In this document: positions 44,320 to 55,353 of the stretch, one piece after another
How the letters are laid out: each line of letters opens with the position of its first letter
How positions within the stretch are numbered: position 1 is the first letter of the stretch
DNA from: Curtobacterium sp. BH-2-1-1
GTDB lineage: Bacteria > Actinomycetota > Actinomycetes > Actinomycetales > Microbacteriaceae
DNA length: 64,000 nucleotides
Assembly: GCF_001806325.1 (NCBI RefSeq)
Contig: NZ_CP017580.1
Coordinates: forward strand, 2,108,001-2,172,000
Direction: 5' to 3'
Translations under genes and position numbers: made by a program
Notes under the pieces: model-generated
Told to the model about the DNA's origin: nothing
Seen by the model: the letters and a program-made list of their open reading frames with translations, nothing else
Databases searched by the model: none

Positions 44320-45495
44320 GTGGACAGGGCGGTCGTCGTCGTTGCGGCCGGTTCCGGCACGCGGCTCGGCATCGGGACGGCCAAGGCGTTCGTCCCCGTG
44401 GCCGGCACACTGATGCTCGCGCGGGCGCTCGAGCCGCTGTTCGCCCTGCCGTCGCCGACGCTCGTCGTGGTGGTCGCGCCGGCGGCGCTCCTCGACGACT
44501 GCCGACAGGTGGTCGCGTCCGTCGCCGGGGCTGCGGTCGCGTACACGGCCGTCGTCCCCGGAGGCGCGGATCGCCATGCCTCGGTCGAGGCCGGCCTGGC
44601 CGTGCTGCCGGACTCCGTCACCGCGGTGCTGGTGCACGACGCGGCGCGCTGTCTGACGCCGCCCGCCCAGTTCGAGCGGGTGTTCGACGCCGTCGCCGGT
44701 TCGCTGCACGACGGTGCGGGTGCCGGGTTCGTCCCCGCACTGCCCGTCACGGACACGATCAAGCGCGTCGACGGGGACGTCGTCGTCGAGACCGTCGACC
44801 GCGCAGCGCTCGTCGGGGTGCAGACGCCGCAGGGCTTCCCGCTCGCCGCGCTCCGGCAGGCGTACGCCGTGTCGCAGCAGGCCGAGACCGACGACGCCGG
44901 GGTGTTCCAGGCGGCGGGCGGCACCGTGCGGTTCGTCCCGGGCGACGCCGATGCCTTCAAGATCACCACCCCGTGGGACCTCCATCGTGCCGAGTCGATC
45001 GTGCGTGCCCGCGCCGCCACCCCCGTGGACACCCGGGTCGGCCTCGGGGTGGACGTGCACGCGTTCGACGCGGCGTCCCCGTGCCGGGTCGGGCTGCTCG
45101 ACTTCCCCGGTGAAGCGGGGCTCTCCGGCCACAGCGACGGCGACGCGGTCGCGCACGCGGTCTGCGACGCCCTGCTCTCGGCGGGCGGGCTCGGCGACAT
45201 CGGCGGGACGTTCGGCACGTCGGACCCCGCCTACGCCGGGGCGGCGGGTGACGTCTTCGTCCGGGGTGCGGTCGCGATGCTGGCCGCCGCCGGTCTGGCG
45301 CCCGTGTCCGTCACCGTGCAGGTCATCGGGAACCGCCCGCGCATCGGCGCACGTCGGACCGAGATGCAGGACGCCCTCGCCGCCGTCGTCGGGGCCCCGG
45401 TCGCGGTCTCCGGCACGACGACGGACGGTCTCGGGTTCACCGGCCGCGGCGAGGGGCTCGCCGCGATCGCGACAGCCGTCGTCCGACCGGTCTGA
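44320..45495 (+). CDS. ispDF: Bifunctional IspD/IspF isoprenoid enzyme
   Basis: Two steps of the MEP pathway in one 391-residue chain. Residues 1-230 are IspD (cytidylyltransferase): [34 protein letters not shown]. Residues about 238-391 are IspF (MECDP synthase): GLGVDVHAF with metal ligands, [34 protein letters not shown]. Fused IspDF is found in some actinobacteria and proteobacteria. The GTG start gives a complete IspD domain. Confidence 0.95.
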   Translation: MDRAVVVVAAGSGTRLGIGTAKAFVPVAGTLMLARALEPLFALPSPTLVVVVAPAALLDDCRQVVASVAGAAVAYTAVVPGGADRHASVEAGLAVLPDSVTAVLVHDAARCLTPPAQFERVFDAVAGSLHDGAGAGFVPALPVTDTIKRVDGDVVVETVDRAALVGVQTPQGFPLAALRQAYAVSQQAETDDAGVFQAAGGTVRFVPGDADAFKITTPWDLHRAESIVRARAATPVDTRVGLGVDVHAFDAASPCRVGLLDFPGEAGLSGHSDGDAVAHAVCDALLSAGGLGDIGGTFGTSDPAYAGAAGDVFVRGAVAMLAAAGLAPVSVTVQVIGNRPRIGARRTEMQDALAAVVGAPVAVSGTTTDGLGFTGRGEGLAAIATAVVRPV

Positions 45496-45512
45496 CGTCC
45501 TAGGCTGGACGC

Positions 45513-46922
45513 GTGACCGTTCGCCTCTACGACTCCCGCGCCGCTGCCGTCGTCGACCTCGTCCCGCTGGTCGACGGACAGGTGAGCATGTACGTGTGCG
45601 GTCCGACCGTGCAGTCGTCGCCGCACATCGGGCACCTGCGCTCCGCGCTCGTCTACGACATCTGGCGCCGCTGGCTCACCCACCGCGGCCTCCGGGTCAC
45701 GCTCGTGCGGAACGTCACGGACATCGACGACAAGGTGCTCGACCTCGCGCACGGCACCGACGAGGCCTGGTTCGCCCGGGCGTACCGCGTCGAGCTCGAG
45801 TTCACGGCCGCGTACAACGCCCTCGGCATCCTGCCCCCGACGTACGAGCCCCGTGCCACCGCGAGCGTGCCGCAGATGCACGACATCATCACCAAGCTCA
45901 TCGACCGCGGGCACGCCTACGCCGCGGCGGACGGCTCCGGCGACGTCTACTTCGACACCGGCAGCTGGGCGTCCTACGGGGCGCTCACCCGGCAGCGGCG
46001 CGAGGACATGGTCGAGGCCACCGACGCCGACCCCCGCGGCAAGCGCGACCCCCGCGACTTCGCGCTCTGGAAGGGCACCAAGCCCGGGGAGCCGTCGACG
46101 GCGAACTGGGACTCGCCCTGGGGCCTCGGCCGCCCGGGCTGGCACATCGAGTGCTCGGCGATGTCCCGGCGCTACCTCGGCCCGGCGTTCGACATCCACG
46201 GCGGCGGACTCGACCTGCGCTTCCCGCACCACGAGAACGAACTCGCGCAGTCCACGGCGGCCGGGGACCCGTTCGCCTCCTACTGGCTGCACAACGGCCT
46301 CGTCTCCGTCGACGGGCAGAAGATGTCGAAGTCGCTCGGCAACTCGATCTTCGCCGCGGACTTCCTCGGGTCCGCGCGTCCCGTGGTCGTCCGGTACTTC
46401 CTCGGCGCCGCGCACTACCGCTCGTCGATCGACCACCACGACGGTTCCCTGGCCGAGGCCGAGGCGGCCCTCGACCGGATCGAGGGCTTCCTGACCCGGG
46501 CCGCACCGCGGCTCGAGGGCGTCCGGCTGGCCGATGCTCCGGGGGTGCCCGAGGCCTTCGCCGCGGCGATGGACGACGACCTCTCGGTGCCCCAGGCCCT
46601 CGCCGTGCTGCACGAGACCGTCCGCTCCGGGAACGCCGCCCTCGACGCGGACGATGCGGAAGCGCTCGGAACCGCGTACCATCAGGTGGCTGCGATGGTG
46701 GAAGTGCTCGGCATCGATCCGCGAGCCGCCCACTGGTCGGGTGGTGGCCACGACGCAACGGCCGCACCGCTCGCAGCACTCGTCGAACGCCTCGTGCAGG
46801 AACGCGCCGACGCCAGGGCCGCACGCGACTTCGCCACGGCCGACCGCGTGCGCGACGACCTCGCATCCGCGGGCATCACGATCGAGGACACCGCAGCAGG
46901 TACACGCTGGAGCATCGCCTGA
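45513..46922 (+). CDS. cysS: Cysteinyl-tRNA synthetase
   Basis: Charges tRNA-Cys. The 469 residues include the zinc ligands [16 protein letters not shown] and HHENELAQ, the HIGH motif as [15 protein letters not shown], and [12 protein letters not shown] start, TAGGCT 6 bases upstream, no ribosome binding site: probably leaderless although it follows ispDF by 17 bp. The true synthetase rather than MshC, as it keeps full anticodon-domain length. Confidence 0.95.
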   Translation: MTVRLYDSRAAAVVDLVPLVDGQVSMYVCGPTVQSSPHIGHLRSALVYDIWRRWLTHRGLRVTLVRNVTDIDDKVLDLAHGTDEAWFARAYRVELEFTAAYNALGILPPTYEPRATASVPQMHDIITKLIDRGHAYAAADGSGDVYFDTGSWASYGALTRQRREDMVEATDADPRGKRDPRDFALWKGTKPGEPSTANWDSPWGLGRPGWHIECSAMSRRYLGPAFDIHGGGLDLRFPHHENELAQSTAAGDPFASYWLHNGLVSVDGQKMSKSLGNSIFAADFLGSARPVVVRYFLGAAHYRSSIDHHDGSLAEAEAALDRIEGFLTRAAPRLEGVRLADAPGVPEAFAAAMDDDLSVPQALAVLHETVRSGNAALDADDAEALGTAYHQVAAMVEVLGIDPRAAHWSGGGHDATAAPLAALVERLVQERADARAARDFATADRVRDDLASAGITIEDTAAGTRWSIA

Positions 46923-46950
46923 CAACGGCAGTGCCGGACAGGAGAGAGCA

Positions 46951-47961
46951 ATGAAGAACGTCTCGGGCAGCAAGAAGGGACGGCCGGGCGCCGTCCGGAC
47001 CGGTCGCAAGGGCAACAAGCAGGTCGGCTCCGGGGGTCAGGGCGCGCAGGCGCTCGAGGGCCGCAAGCCCACGCCGAAGGCCGAGGACCGTCCGTACCAC
47101 CCCGCCGGCAAGCGCAAGGCGGCGAAGGAGCGCTTCGAGGCCGCTCGCGGGCGCCACGGTGCGTCGAGCTCGCCGCAGCAGCGCACCGGTCGTCCGCCGC
47201 AGCGGAAGACCGACGACTCCGAGCTGGTCACCGGCCGCAACTCGGTGCTCGAGGCCCTGCGCACGAAGACCCCCTCGACGACGCTGTACATCGCCTCCCG
47301 CATCGAGGTCGACGACCGCGTCAAGGAGATCCTCGCCCTCGCCAACCACCGCGGCGTCCCGATCATGGAGATCATGCGTCCGGAGCTCGATCGCATCACG
47401 GGGCACGACAGCGTGCACCAGGGTGTCGCGCTCAAGGTCCCGGCGTACGAGTACGCCGTGGCCGAGGACGTGGTCGAGCGGGCGTTCGCCAAGGACGAGG
47501 TCCCGCTGCTCGTCGCCCTCGACGGCATCACCGACCCGCGCAACCTCGGTGCGATCATCCGGTCCACCGCGGCCTTCGGCGGCCACGGTGTCGTCGTCCC
47601 GCAGCGGCGTTCGGTCGGTGTGACCGCGTCCGCGTGGAAGACCTCGGCCGGTGCGGCCGCCCGGACCCCCGTCGCGATGGCCCCGAACCTCACGCAGACG
47701 CTCAAGTCGCTCAAGTCGATGGGCCTGTTCGTCCTCGGCCTCGACGGTGACGGCGACGTGGAGCTCGACGGCCTCGAGCTCGCCGACCGTCCGATCGTGA
47801 TCGTCGTCGGTTCCGAGGGCAAGGGCCTCTCGCGCCTCGTCACCGAGACCTGCGACGCGATCGTCTCGATCCCGATCTCGAGCGCGACGGAGTCCCTGAA
47901 CGCGGGCATCGCCGCGAGCGTCACCCTGTGGGAGGTCGCCCGGCGCCGTCGCGCCGAGTAG
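46951..47961 (+). CDS. rlmB: 23S rRNA 2'-O-methyltransferase RlmB (SpoU family)
   Basis: Methylates a guanosine ribose in 23S rRNA. The 336-residue protein has a long basic N-terminal tail (residues 1-90, Lys/Arg/Gly-rich, probably RNA binding), a substrate domain ELVTGRNSVLEALR, and the SPOUT catalytic domain with NLGAIIRSTAAFGGHGVV, IVVGSEGKGLSRLV and ESLNAGIAASVTLWE. ATG behind AGGAGAGAGC. Reading upstream would run into cysS. Last gene of carD-ispDF-cysS-rlmB order. Confidence 0.93.
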   Translation: MKNVSGSKKGRPGAVRTGRKGNKQVGSGGQGAQALEGRKPTPKAEDRPYHPAGKRKAAKERFEAARGRHGASSSPQQRTGRPPQRKTDDSELVTGRNSVLEALRTKTPSTTLYIASRIEVDDRVKEILALANHRGVPIMEIMRPELDRITGHDSVHQGVALKVPAYEYAVAEDVVERAFAKDEVPLLVALDGITDPRNLGAIIRSTAAFGGHGVVVPQRRSVGVTASAWKTSAGAAARTPVAMAPNLTQTLKSLKSMGLFVLGLDGDGDVELDGLELADRPIVIVVGSEGKGLSRLVTETCDAIVSIPISSATESLNAGIAASVTLWEVARRRRAE

Positions 47962-47966
47962 TCGCA

Positions 47967-48029
47967 CACTTCGTGAGCAGGAATGGTCGCCTCCCGGTTC
48001 GGGAGGCGACCATTCCTGCTCACCAAGTG
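47967..48029. repeat. Palindromic intergenic element, family A copy 2
   Basis: A 29-bp stem with one mismatch (arm begins CACTTCGTGAGCAGGAATGG, then TCGCCTCCC) and a 5-nt loop, 6 bp after the rlmB stop. Its outer 20 bp match the element at 15114-15176 apart from single bases. Confidence 0.8.
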
Positions 48030-48084
48030 AGGCGCGCGGGCGCGTGGGCGTGCCCGGGGCGTGCCCGGGGCGACCCCGGGCCCG

Positions 48085-49392
48085 TCAGACCCCGGCTCGC
48101 CAGTCCTCGACGTCGTCGGGCGACGCCGGCACCGCGTCGTCGACGACCGGGATCGGCAGCGTCATCGACGAGGTCGGCGGGTTGATCAGCAGCCGCTCGT
48201 CGCGACGGTGCCGGAGCACGTCGTTGATGTACGCGGTCGTCGCCTCGGGGAGCGACACCGAGCGCTCTTCTTCCTGCGACATGAACCAGCGGTGCTCGAG
48301 CAGCTCGTGGAAGACCTCGGCCGGCTCGAGCCGCCCGCGCAGGTCCCGTGGGATCGAGCGGATCACCGGCTCGAACACCCGCGAGACCCACTCGTGCGCC
48401 ACCATCTCCTCGTCGAGCAGGTCGCGGCCGTTGCGCGCCCGGTACGAGTCGAGGTCGTTGAGGAGCCGCCGCGCCTGGTTCTCGCCGGCGTCGATCCCGG
48501 TGAGGCGCAGGAGTCGTCGCTGGTGGTGTCCCGCGTCGACGACCTTCGGCTGGATGCGCACCTGCGACCCGCCCTCGGTCGTGTGGATCGAGAGCTCCTC
48601 GATGTCGAAGCCGAGCGCGTTGAGCCGTTCGACGCGGTCGTTGATGCGCCAGCGTTCCTTGACGTCGAACTGCTCCGTGCCGGTGAGTTCCTTCCAGAGC
48701 GTCCGGTACTGCGCGACGATCCGGTTCGAGACGTCCACGGCGTCGGCGTTCTCGTCGAGTCGACCGCCGGCCTCGAGGTCGAGGAGCTCGCCGGCGATGT
48801 TCACGCGCGCGACCTCGAGGTCGTTCTCACGCTGCCCGTTCGACAGGCCGCCGGGGTAGAGCTTGCCGGTCTCGGCGTCCACCAGGTACGCCGCGAAGGC
48901 ACCGGCGTCACGTCGGAACAGCGTGTTCGAGAGCGAGACGTCGCCCCAGTAGAAGCCGATGACGTGCAGGCGCACGAGCAGGAGCGCGAGGGCGTCGACC
49001 AGGCGGGTGGCCGTCTCGGGCCGCAGTGTCTGCGAGTACAGGGCGCGGTACGGCAGCGAGAAGCGCAGGTGCCGGGTGACGAGCACCGGGTGCAGGGCCT
49101 CGCCGTCGGCGCTCACCCGGTTCGTGATCACGGCGACGGGGTCGACGCACGGCACGTCCATGCGCTGCAGGGTGCGGAGCATCTCGTACTCCGAGCGGGC
49201 GACCTCTTCGCCGGTCTCCTTCACGGCGACGACGTACCCGCCGAGCTGCACGAACCGCACGAGGTGCCGCGAGATGCCCTTCGGGAGCGCGACGATCGTC
49301 TCGTCCGGCCAGTCCGCCAGTGGGAGGTCCCACGGCAGGTCGAGGAGTCCGGGGTCGACGGTTGCGGCGGTGATGGACATCGAGTCGGGCAC
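48085..49392 (-). CDS. DUF4032 family protein (kinase-like fold)
   Basis: A 435-residue protein whose N-terminal half resembles a lipopolysaccharide-kinase-like fold (RFVQLGGYVVAVKETGEEVARSEYEMLR as a Lys-containing strand; LHVIGFYWGDVSLSNTLFRRDAG as a catalytic-loop-like segment; LVDAETGKLY as DxE). The C-terminal half is DUF4032-like with LLNDLDSYRARNGRDLLDEE and VFHELLEHRWFMSQEEERS. Function unknown to me. The GTG start was chosen because GAGGAA lies 7 bases upstream. Confidence 0.85.
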   Translation of the reverse strand: MPDSMSITAATVDPGLLDLPWDLPLADWPDETIVALPKGISRHLVRFVQLGGYVVAVKETGEEVARSEYEMLRTLQRMDVPCVDPVAVITNRVSADGEALHPVLVTRHLRFSLPYRALYSQTLRPETATRLVDALALLLVRLHVIGFYWGDVSLSNTLFRRDAGAFAAYLVDAETGKLYPGGLSNGQRENDLEVARVNIAGELLDLEAGGRLDENADAVDVSNRIVAQYRTLWKELTGTEQFDVKERWRINDRVERLNALGFDIEELSIHTTEGGSQVRIQPKVVDAGHHQRRLLRLTGIDAGENQARRLLNDLDSYRARNGRDLLDEEMVAHEWVSRVFEPVIRSIPRDLRGRLEPAEVFHELLEHRWFMSQEEERSVSLPEATTAYINDVLRHRRDERLLINPPTSSMTLPIPVVDDAVPASPDDVEDWRAGV

Positions 49393-49424
49393 GGTTGGTT
49401 CCTCTGGTACGTGTGCGACGGACG

Positions 49425-49456
49425 GGAGGCGCGGTGCCAGCTGGCACCGCGCCTCC
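49425..49456. terminator. Perfect palindrome after the MsiK-like ATPase gene
   Basis: A loop-free 32-bp palindrome with 16-base arms GGAGGCGCGGTGCCAG / CTGGCACCGCGCCTCC. It is the probable terminator of the ABC ATPase gene upstream and again carries the recurring decamer in both arms. Confidence 0.75.
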
Positions 49457-49474
49457 TGTGGGGACCTTCCAGCG

Positions 49475-50575
<1,101 letters not shown>

Positions 50576-50745
50576 GAGCGTTCGGTCCTTCCTTCACCGG
50601 CAGGTACGTGCCGGACGATCCGAGTGAAGCGGTTGCCCGTGGGGGCCCCGGATGGTCGCCGTCGACCATCGAGGTTCATACAACACGATCTGCCCCGTGA
50701 GCGCCAGTGCTCACACCGGGTTGGGTGGTTCCCATCGGGTCCCGG

Positions 50746-50751
50746 TACGAT
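50746..50751 (+). promoter_or_regulatory. -10 box of the DsbA-like gene
   Basis: TACGAT, giving an expected leader of about 60 nt to the gene at 50819, which has a GAGG ribosome binding site. Confidence 0.5.
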
Positions 50752-50818
50752 CGGCGGGTCCGTCCGGCCTGCCGGGGGAAGCCGTACGGACGACGACCAA
50801 CGTGAGGACACTCGACGC

Positions 50819-51763
50819 ATGACCAACCGCCCCGAGGGTGACGCCCGCGCCGCGCGGAACGAACGACGCGAAGCCGCACGACAGCGCGCCCAGCGTGCCC
50901 GCACCCAGCAGAAGCGCCGCCAGCGCGGACTCCGACTCGGCCTGCAGATCGGCATCGGCGTCGTCCTGCTCGCCGCAGCGACCGTCGTGACACTCGTCCT
51001 CGTCGACTCCGTGCAGCCCGCGGGCCCCGGCCCGGCGAACACCTCGCAGGGCGGCATCACGATCGGGCAGGACCTCAAGGCGGTCACGGCGTCCTCGCAG
51101 TCGCCCGCGCCGACCTCGACGGACGCCGCCGGCTCGGTGCGCATCACGATGTACGTCGACTACCTCTGCCCGATCTGCGGCCAGTTCGAGGACGCGAACG
51201 GCGAGTACATCCAGAACCTCGTCGACTCCGGTGCGGCGACGGTGGACATCCACCCGATCGCGATCCTCTCGAACCGGTCGCAGGGCACGAAGTACTCGCT
51301 CCGTGCCGCGAACGCCGCCGCCTGCGTCGCGGACAGCTCGCCGGACCAGTTCTTCGCCGTCAACCAGGCGCTGTTCGCGAAGCAGCCGGAGGAGGGCACC
51401 GCCGGGTTGACCGACGCGCAGCTGACGAAGGTCGTCACGGGCGTGGACGGGCTGCAGAAGCGGTCGACGATCACGAAGTGCATCGAGGACCAGACATACA
51501 GCAAGTGGATCGACGAGCGGACCACCGCGGTGACCGGTGGTGACATCCCCGGGTCGACGCTCAAGGAGTTCCCCGGCACGCCCCTCGTGCTCGTGAACGG
51601 ACAGCGCTACGAGCTCACGTCGCCGATCACGAACGACGACTTCCGGACCTTCGTGGTGACGGCTGCCGGTGCGAGCGACGCCACCCCGACGCCGACGCCG
51701 ACGCCCACGCCGAGTGCCACCCCGACCCGGTCCGCGACGCCGAGCGCCTCGCCGTCGAACTGA
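50819..51763 (+). CDS. Membrane-anchored DsbA-like thioredoxin-fold protein
   Basis: A 314-residue exported protein. A basic, helical N-terminus (residues 1-38) precedes one membrane helix (about 41-63, GIGVVLLAAATVVTLVLV); the external domain has a DsbA-type active site CPIC in MYVDYLCPICGQFED and a cis-Pro-like GTPLVLVNG. It should introduce or shuffle disulfides outside the membrane. The C-terminal 30 residues are a Thr/Pro/Ser repeat, probably a cell-wall spacer. GAGG ribosome binding site upstream of the ATG. Confidence 0.88.
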   Translation: MTNRPEGDARAARNERREAARQRAQRARTQQKRRQRGLRLGLQIGIGVVLLAAATVVTLVLVDSVQPAGPGPANTSQGGITIGQDLKAVTASSQSPAPTSTDAAGSVRITMYVDYLCPICGQFEDANGEYIQNLVDSGAATVDIHPIAILSNRSQGTKYSLRAANAAACVADSSPDQFFAVNQALFAKQPEEGTAGLTDAQLTKVVTGVDGLQKRSTITKCIEDQTYSKWIDERTTAVTGGDIPGSTLKEFPGTPLVLVNGQRYELTSPITNDDFRTFVVTAAGASDATPTPTPTPTPSATPTRSATPSASPSN

Positions 51764-51782
51764 CCCGGGCTGCTGACCCGGA

Positions 51783-52676
51783 CTACAGGGACGAACCCGG
51801 CACGCTGAACGTGTCGCACGCCGTCGCGCCGCGCTGGTAGCCCCGCAGGAACCAGTTCTGGCGCTGCTCGCTCGACCCGTGGGTGAACGAGTCCGGGTCG
51901 ACCCGACCGCTCGAGCGCTCCTGGATGCTGTCGTCGCCGACGGCGCTCGCGGCGGACAGCGCGTCCTCGATCTCGGCACGCGTGATCGGCTCGAAGAAGG
52001 TCTCGCCGTTCGCGTCCTTCGTGGTCGCGGCGTCGCCGACCCAGGCGCCCGCGTAGCAGTCCGCCTGCAGCTCGACGCGGACGCTGCCGGACGACGCACC
52101 GGTCCCGGAGCGGTCGGTGTTCGCGAAGGCACCCTGGAGCTGCTGGATGTGGTGGCCCCACTCGTGCGCGACGACGTACATCTGCGCGAGCGGCCCTCCG
52201 GAGGAGCCGTACTTCGACTGCAGGTCGTCGTAGAACGCGGTGTCGAGGTAGATCGCCCGGTCCGGCGGGCAGTAGAACGGGCCGGTCGCCGCCGACGCCT
52301 GGCCGCACGAGGTGCTCGTCGAGCCGCCGAACAGGATGAACCCCGGGGTCGTGTAGGCGATCCCGAGCTTCCGTGACTCGGACGTCCAGTACCCGTCGAG
52401 CGACTCCGCGGCGCCCTCCATCCGGCACTCGATCTTGAGGTTCGCGTCACGGCCCGTTCGGCACTCGGCTGCTGCGTCGATGGTCTCACCGCGCTGCTGG
52501 ATCTCGGTCGTGCCGTTGCCGCCGTCGATGATGCCGGAGAGGTCGACGCCGGTGAACTGTGCGATGAGGAACACGACGATGGCGCCGACGCCCACCGCGC
52601 CGCCGCCGATCGCAGCGCCGCGCCCCCGCCGGGTGACCTTCCCGCCCTTGAGCTGCGAGTCGTCGTTGAACGTCAT
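51783..52676 (-). CDS. Neutral zinc metallopeptidase (YpfJ/KPN_02809-like)
   Basis: A 297-residue single-pass membrane protein. One helix near the N-terminus (GGGAVGVGAIVVFLIAQF), then an external domain with the zinc motif HEWGHHIQ and the upstream FYCPPDRAIYLDTAFYDDL, plus ELQADCYAGAW, the family third-ligand region. TACATT lies 6 bases before the ATG on the minus strand, so probably leaderless. Substrate unknown. It converges on the DsbA-like gene. Confidence 0.88.
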   Translation of the reverse strand: MTFNDDSQLKGGKVTRRGRGAAIGGGAVGVGAIVVFLIAQFTGVDLSGIIDGGNGTTEIQQRGETIDAAAECRTGRDANLKIECRMEGAAESLDGYWTSESRKLGIAYTTPGFILFGGSTSTSCGQASAATGPFYCPPDRAIYLDTAFYDDLQSKYGSSGGPLAQMYVVAHEWGHHIQQLQGAFANTDRSGTGASSGSVRVELQADCYAGAWVGDAATTKDANGETFFEPITRAEIEDALSAASAVGDDSIQERSSGRVDPDSFTHGSSEQRQNWFLRGYQRGATACDTFSVPGSSL

Positions 52677-52740
52677 GCCCCGAATGTACGGGTGAGCGGT
52701 GCTCGGTGCCCGCATCGGCGGGAGGAGTAGACCGGACGGC

Positions 52741-53682
52741 ATGCCCGTCCTCGACGAATCCCACCCCCTCTTCCTCTTCGCGATGGACCAGCGGTCCTCG
52801 CTCCTCGAGCACACCTACGACGAGTCCGGCGGGGAGCCGCTCGACGACGCCGAGGCCGAGCGCGTGCGCGCCGGGAAGCAGCTCGTCTACCGCGGCGTCC
52901 TCACGGCGCTCGCGGCAGGTGCATCCCGCGAGCGGACCGGCGTCCTCGTCGACGAGCGCTACGGCTCCGACGTCGCCCGGCTCGTCAAGGAGGCCGGCCT
53001 CCAGCTCGCGATGCCGATCGAGCGGTCGGGCCGTGAGTGGTTCGAACTCGAGTACGGCGAGGACTGGATCGCGCACGTGGACGCCTTCGACCCGGACTGG
53101 GTGAAGGTGCTCGTGCGTGACAACCCCGACTTCGACGCGGAGCGCCGCGAGCGGCAGGCATCGGAGCTCGCCGAGGTCGCGGGCGTGCTGCACGTTGCCG
53201 GCCGGCCGTTCCTGGTCGAACTGCTCGTGCCAGCGACCGACGAGCAGCGGGCATCGGTCGAGGACTACGACCGCGACCTCCGACCGGACCTCGTCGTGCA
53301 GGTCATCGAGTACCTGCAGGACCACGGGGTCGAGGCGGACGTGTGGAAGCTCGAGGGCCTCGACGAGCGCGCGGACGCGGAACGGGTCGTCCGGACCGTG
53401 CGTCGCGGTGGCCGGGACGCGGTGCAGTGCATCGTCCTCGGACGGGACGCCCCCGAGGAGCAGCTCGACCACTGGCTGCGCACCGCCGCCGGGGTGGACG
53501 GGTTCGTCGGGTTCGCCATCGGTCGCAGCAACTGGGAGGAACCGCTCGAGGACGTCGTCCGCGAACACCTCGACACCGAGGCCGCCGAGGGACTCATCGC
53601 GGCGAACTACCGCCACTTCGTCGACACCTGGCTCGAGGCCCGCCCGGGCATCGAGCACGGCGTGGACGCCGGCGCGGTCTGA
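52741..53682 (+). CDS. DUF2090-family aldolase-like protein
   Basis: A 313-residue TIM-barrel protein resembling the C-terminal domain of IolC/2-deoxy-5-keto-gluconate-6-phosphate aldolases (DUF2090). Seen: LFLFAMDQRSSLLEHTY, GVLVDERYGSDVARLVKEAGLQLAMPIERSG, FLVELLVPAT, DVWKLEGLDE and FVGFAIGRSNWEEPL. It may act in inositol or sugar-acid catabolism, but no iol genes are near. ATG with TAGACC 7 bases upstream. Confidence 0.8.
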   Translation: MPVLDESHPLFLFAMDQRSSLLEHTYDESGGEPLDDAEAERVRAGKQLVYRGVLTALAAGASRERTGVLVDERYGSDVARLVKEAGLQLAMPIERSGREWFELEYGEDWIAHVDAFDPDWVKVLVRDNPDFDAERRERQASELAEVAGVLHVAGRPFLVELLVPATDEQRASVEDYDRDLRPDLVVQVIEYLQDHGVEADVWKLEGLDERADAERVVRTVRRGGRDAVQCIVLGRDAPEEQLDHWLRTAAGVDGFVGFAIGRSNWEEPLEDVVREHLDTEAAEGLIAANYRHFVDTWLEARPGIEHGVDAGAV

Positions 53683-53703
53683 CCCCGGGTCCGAGCCCGG
53701 GTC
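53681..53703. terminator. Short hairpin between the aldolase-like gene and nnrE
   Basis: GACCCCGGG / CCCGGGTC around TCCGAG with one bulge, between convergent genes. Confidence 0.5.
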
Positions 53704-54465
53704 TCAGGTGCGGACCAGCGGCTCCACGCCCGCCAGGTCCTCACCGATCCCGACGTCGACGAGCTCGATCCGCCCGGCGAGGCTCGCGCCCGGTCCGCGG
53801 AGCAGCCCGGCCTTCACCCCGCCGAACGTCACCGTGACGTCCGCCTGCAGCACGTGGTCGTCCGCGATCGCGCCGGTGTCGACGTCGATGCCGCTCGGCA
53901 CGTCGACCGCCACGACGAACGGTGCGCGCTGGTCGCGCGCGAGCTGGCGGATCGCCGCGACGACCTCGCGCGCCGGAGAGCGGAGCGCGGACGCGCCGTG
54001 CACGCCGATGCCGAGGATCCCGTCGAGCACCAGGTCCGTCTCGAGCGCCGCGTCGGTCGCGACGGCGGCCAGGCGCGCAGCGTCATCCCGGGAGGCCGCT
54101 GCGAGGAGGTCCGCGGCCGGACGGACCGACCCGGTGTCGGACGGGCGGTCCAGGAGGCGCGCCCCGGCGTCCAGCGCCGCTGCCAGGCCCGCCCCGTGGA
54201 CGCGTGAGCCGACGCGCAGCACCGTCACGCGCCTCCCGTCCGCCGCCAGGCGTGCCCCCGCGAACAGCGCGTCACCACCGTTGTCGCCGCTGCCCACCAG
54301 CAGCAGGACCGATCCCGGTCCGTCAGCCGGACGCACGGCCGGGTCGTCGAGCAGTCCGCCGACGATCCGCGCCAGCCCGTCCGCCGCACGCTGCATGAGC
54401 GGTTCGCCCGCGTCGAGGTGCGGCCGCTCCGCCGCCCGGATCTGATCGCCGCCGTAGCCGTCCAT
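53704..54465 (-). CDS. nnrE: NAD(P)H-hydrate epimerase
   Basis: Epimerises damaged NAD(P)H hydrates so the dehydratase can repair them. The 253-residue YjeF_N domain shows LMQRAADGLARIV, the Rossmann loop VGSGDNGGDALFAGA, DGILGIGV and VAVDVPSGIDVDTG. The C-terminal dehydratase (NnrD) domain is absent. Start ATG at MDGYGG; a GTG three codons upstream is possible. Divergent from the hydrolase gene with about 34 bp between. Confidence 0.9.
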   Translation of the reverse strand: MDGYGGDQIRAAERPHLDAGEPLMQRAADGLARIVGGLLDDPAVRPADGPGSVLLLVGSGDNGGDALFAGARLAADGRRVTVLRVGSRVHGAGLAAALDAGARLLDRPSDTGSVRPAADLLAAASRDDAARLAAVATDAALETDLVLDGILGIGVHGASALRSPAREVVAAIRQLARDQRAPFVVAVDVPSGIDVDTGAIADDHVLQADVTVTFGGVKAGLLRGPGASLAGRIELVDVGIGEDLAGVEPLVRT

Positions 54466-54499
54466 GGCGACCACAGTGCCCCGGTAGCCTGGAGGGGAC

Positions 54500-55300
54500 A
54501 TGTCACTCGTCCCCGAAGCACCCCGTCCCCGCGTCGTGATGTCCCCGGACGGGCTGAAGATCGCCACCTACGACTTCGGCGACCCCGAGGCGCCGGCGGT
54601 CGTCGCCGTGCACGGGTTCGCCTCCGGCGCGCTGCTGAACTGGCACGCCTCGGGGTGGACGCGCGACCTCGTCCGCGCCGGGTACCGCGTCGTCGCGCTC
54701 GACCAGCGCGGGCACGGCGCCTCGTCGAAGCCGCACGACCCGTCCGCGTACTCGATGGAGCACCTCGTCGCGGACGTCGTCAGCGTGATCGACACCTACC
54801 TGCTCGACGACGTCGCGTACCTCGGGTACTCGCTCGGCGCCCGCGTCGGCTGGCACACCGCCGAGCAGCTCCCCGACCGGATCACCCGTGCGGTGTTCGG
54901 CGGCATCCCCGACGCCGACCCGATGCGGCGCGTGCGGGTCGACCAGGCGAAGGCGCACCTCGCCCACGGGACCCCGATCGAGGACCGCGTGACGAACGGC
55001 TACCTGACGATGGCCGCCGGCGTCGAGGGGAACGACCTCGGCGCGCTCGTGGCGATGGTCGAGGGGATGCGGGGCAGCATCGAGCCGACGCCGTCGAACG
55101 CGCCCGCGCAGCCCGTACTGATGGCCGCGGGCAGCGAGGACGGCATCAAGGACAGTGCCGTGCGGCTCGCGGCGGCGGCCCCGGACGCCTCGTTCTTCGA
55201 GATCCCGGGCCGGAACCACTTCAACGCACCGACGTCGCGCGACTTCCGCCAGGCCGCGATCACGTTCCTGACCGAGACCGCCGTGTCCGACCAGCGCTGA
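54500..55300 (+). CDS. Alpha/beta hydrolase
   Basis: A 266-residue alpha/beta-fold hydrolase: oxyanion HGFASGALLNW, nucleophile Ser in LGYSLGARVGWH, acid region MAAGSEDGIKD and catalytic His in PGRNHFNAPTSRDF. Cytoplasmic, no signal peptide. Substrate unknown. ATG with GGAGGGG upstream. Confidence 0.85.
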   Translation: MSLVPEAPRPRVVMSPDGLKIATYDFGDPEAPAVVAVHGFASGALLNWHASGWTRDLVRAGYRVVALDQRGHGASSKPHDPSAYSMEHLVADVVSVIDTYLLDDVAYLGYSLGARVGWHTAEQLPDRITRAVFGGIPDADPMRRVRVDQAKAHLAHGTPIEDRVTNGYLTMAAGVEGNDLGALVAMVEGMRGSIEPTPSNAPAQPVLMAAGSEDGIKDSAVRLAAAAPDASFFEIPGRNHFNAPTSRDFRQAAITFLTETAVSDQR

Positions 55301-55353
55301 CGGGTACTGCCAGGTCCTCGTTGTCCCCGGTGGTCGCGCGTACCGTCCCGGCC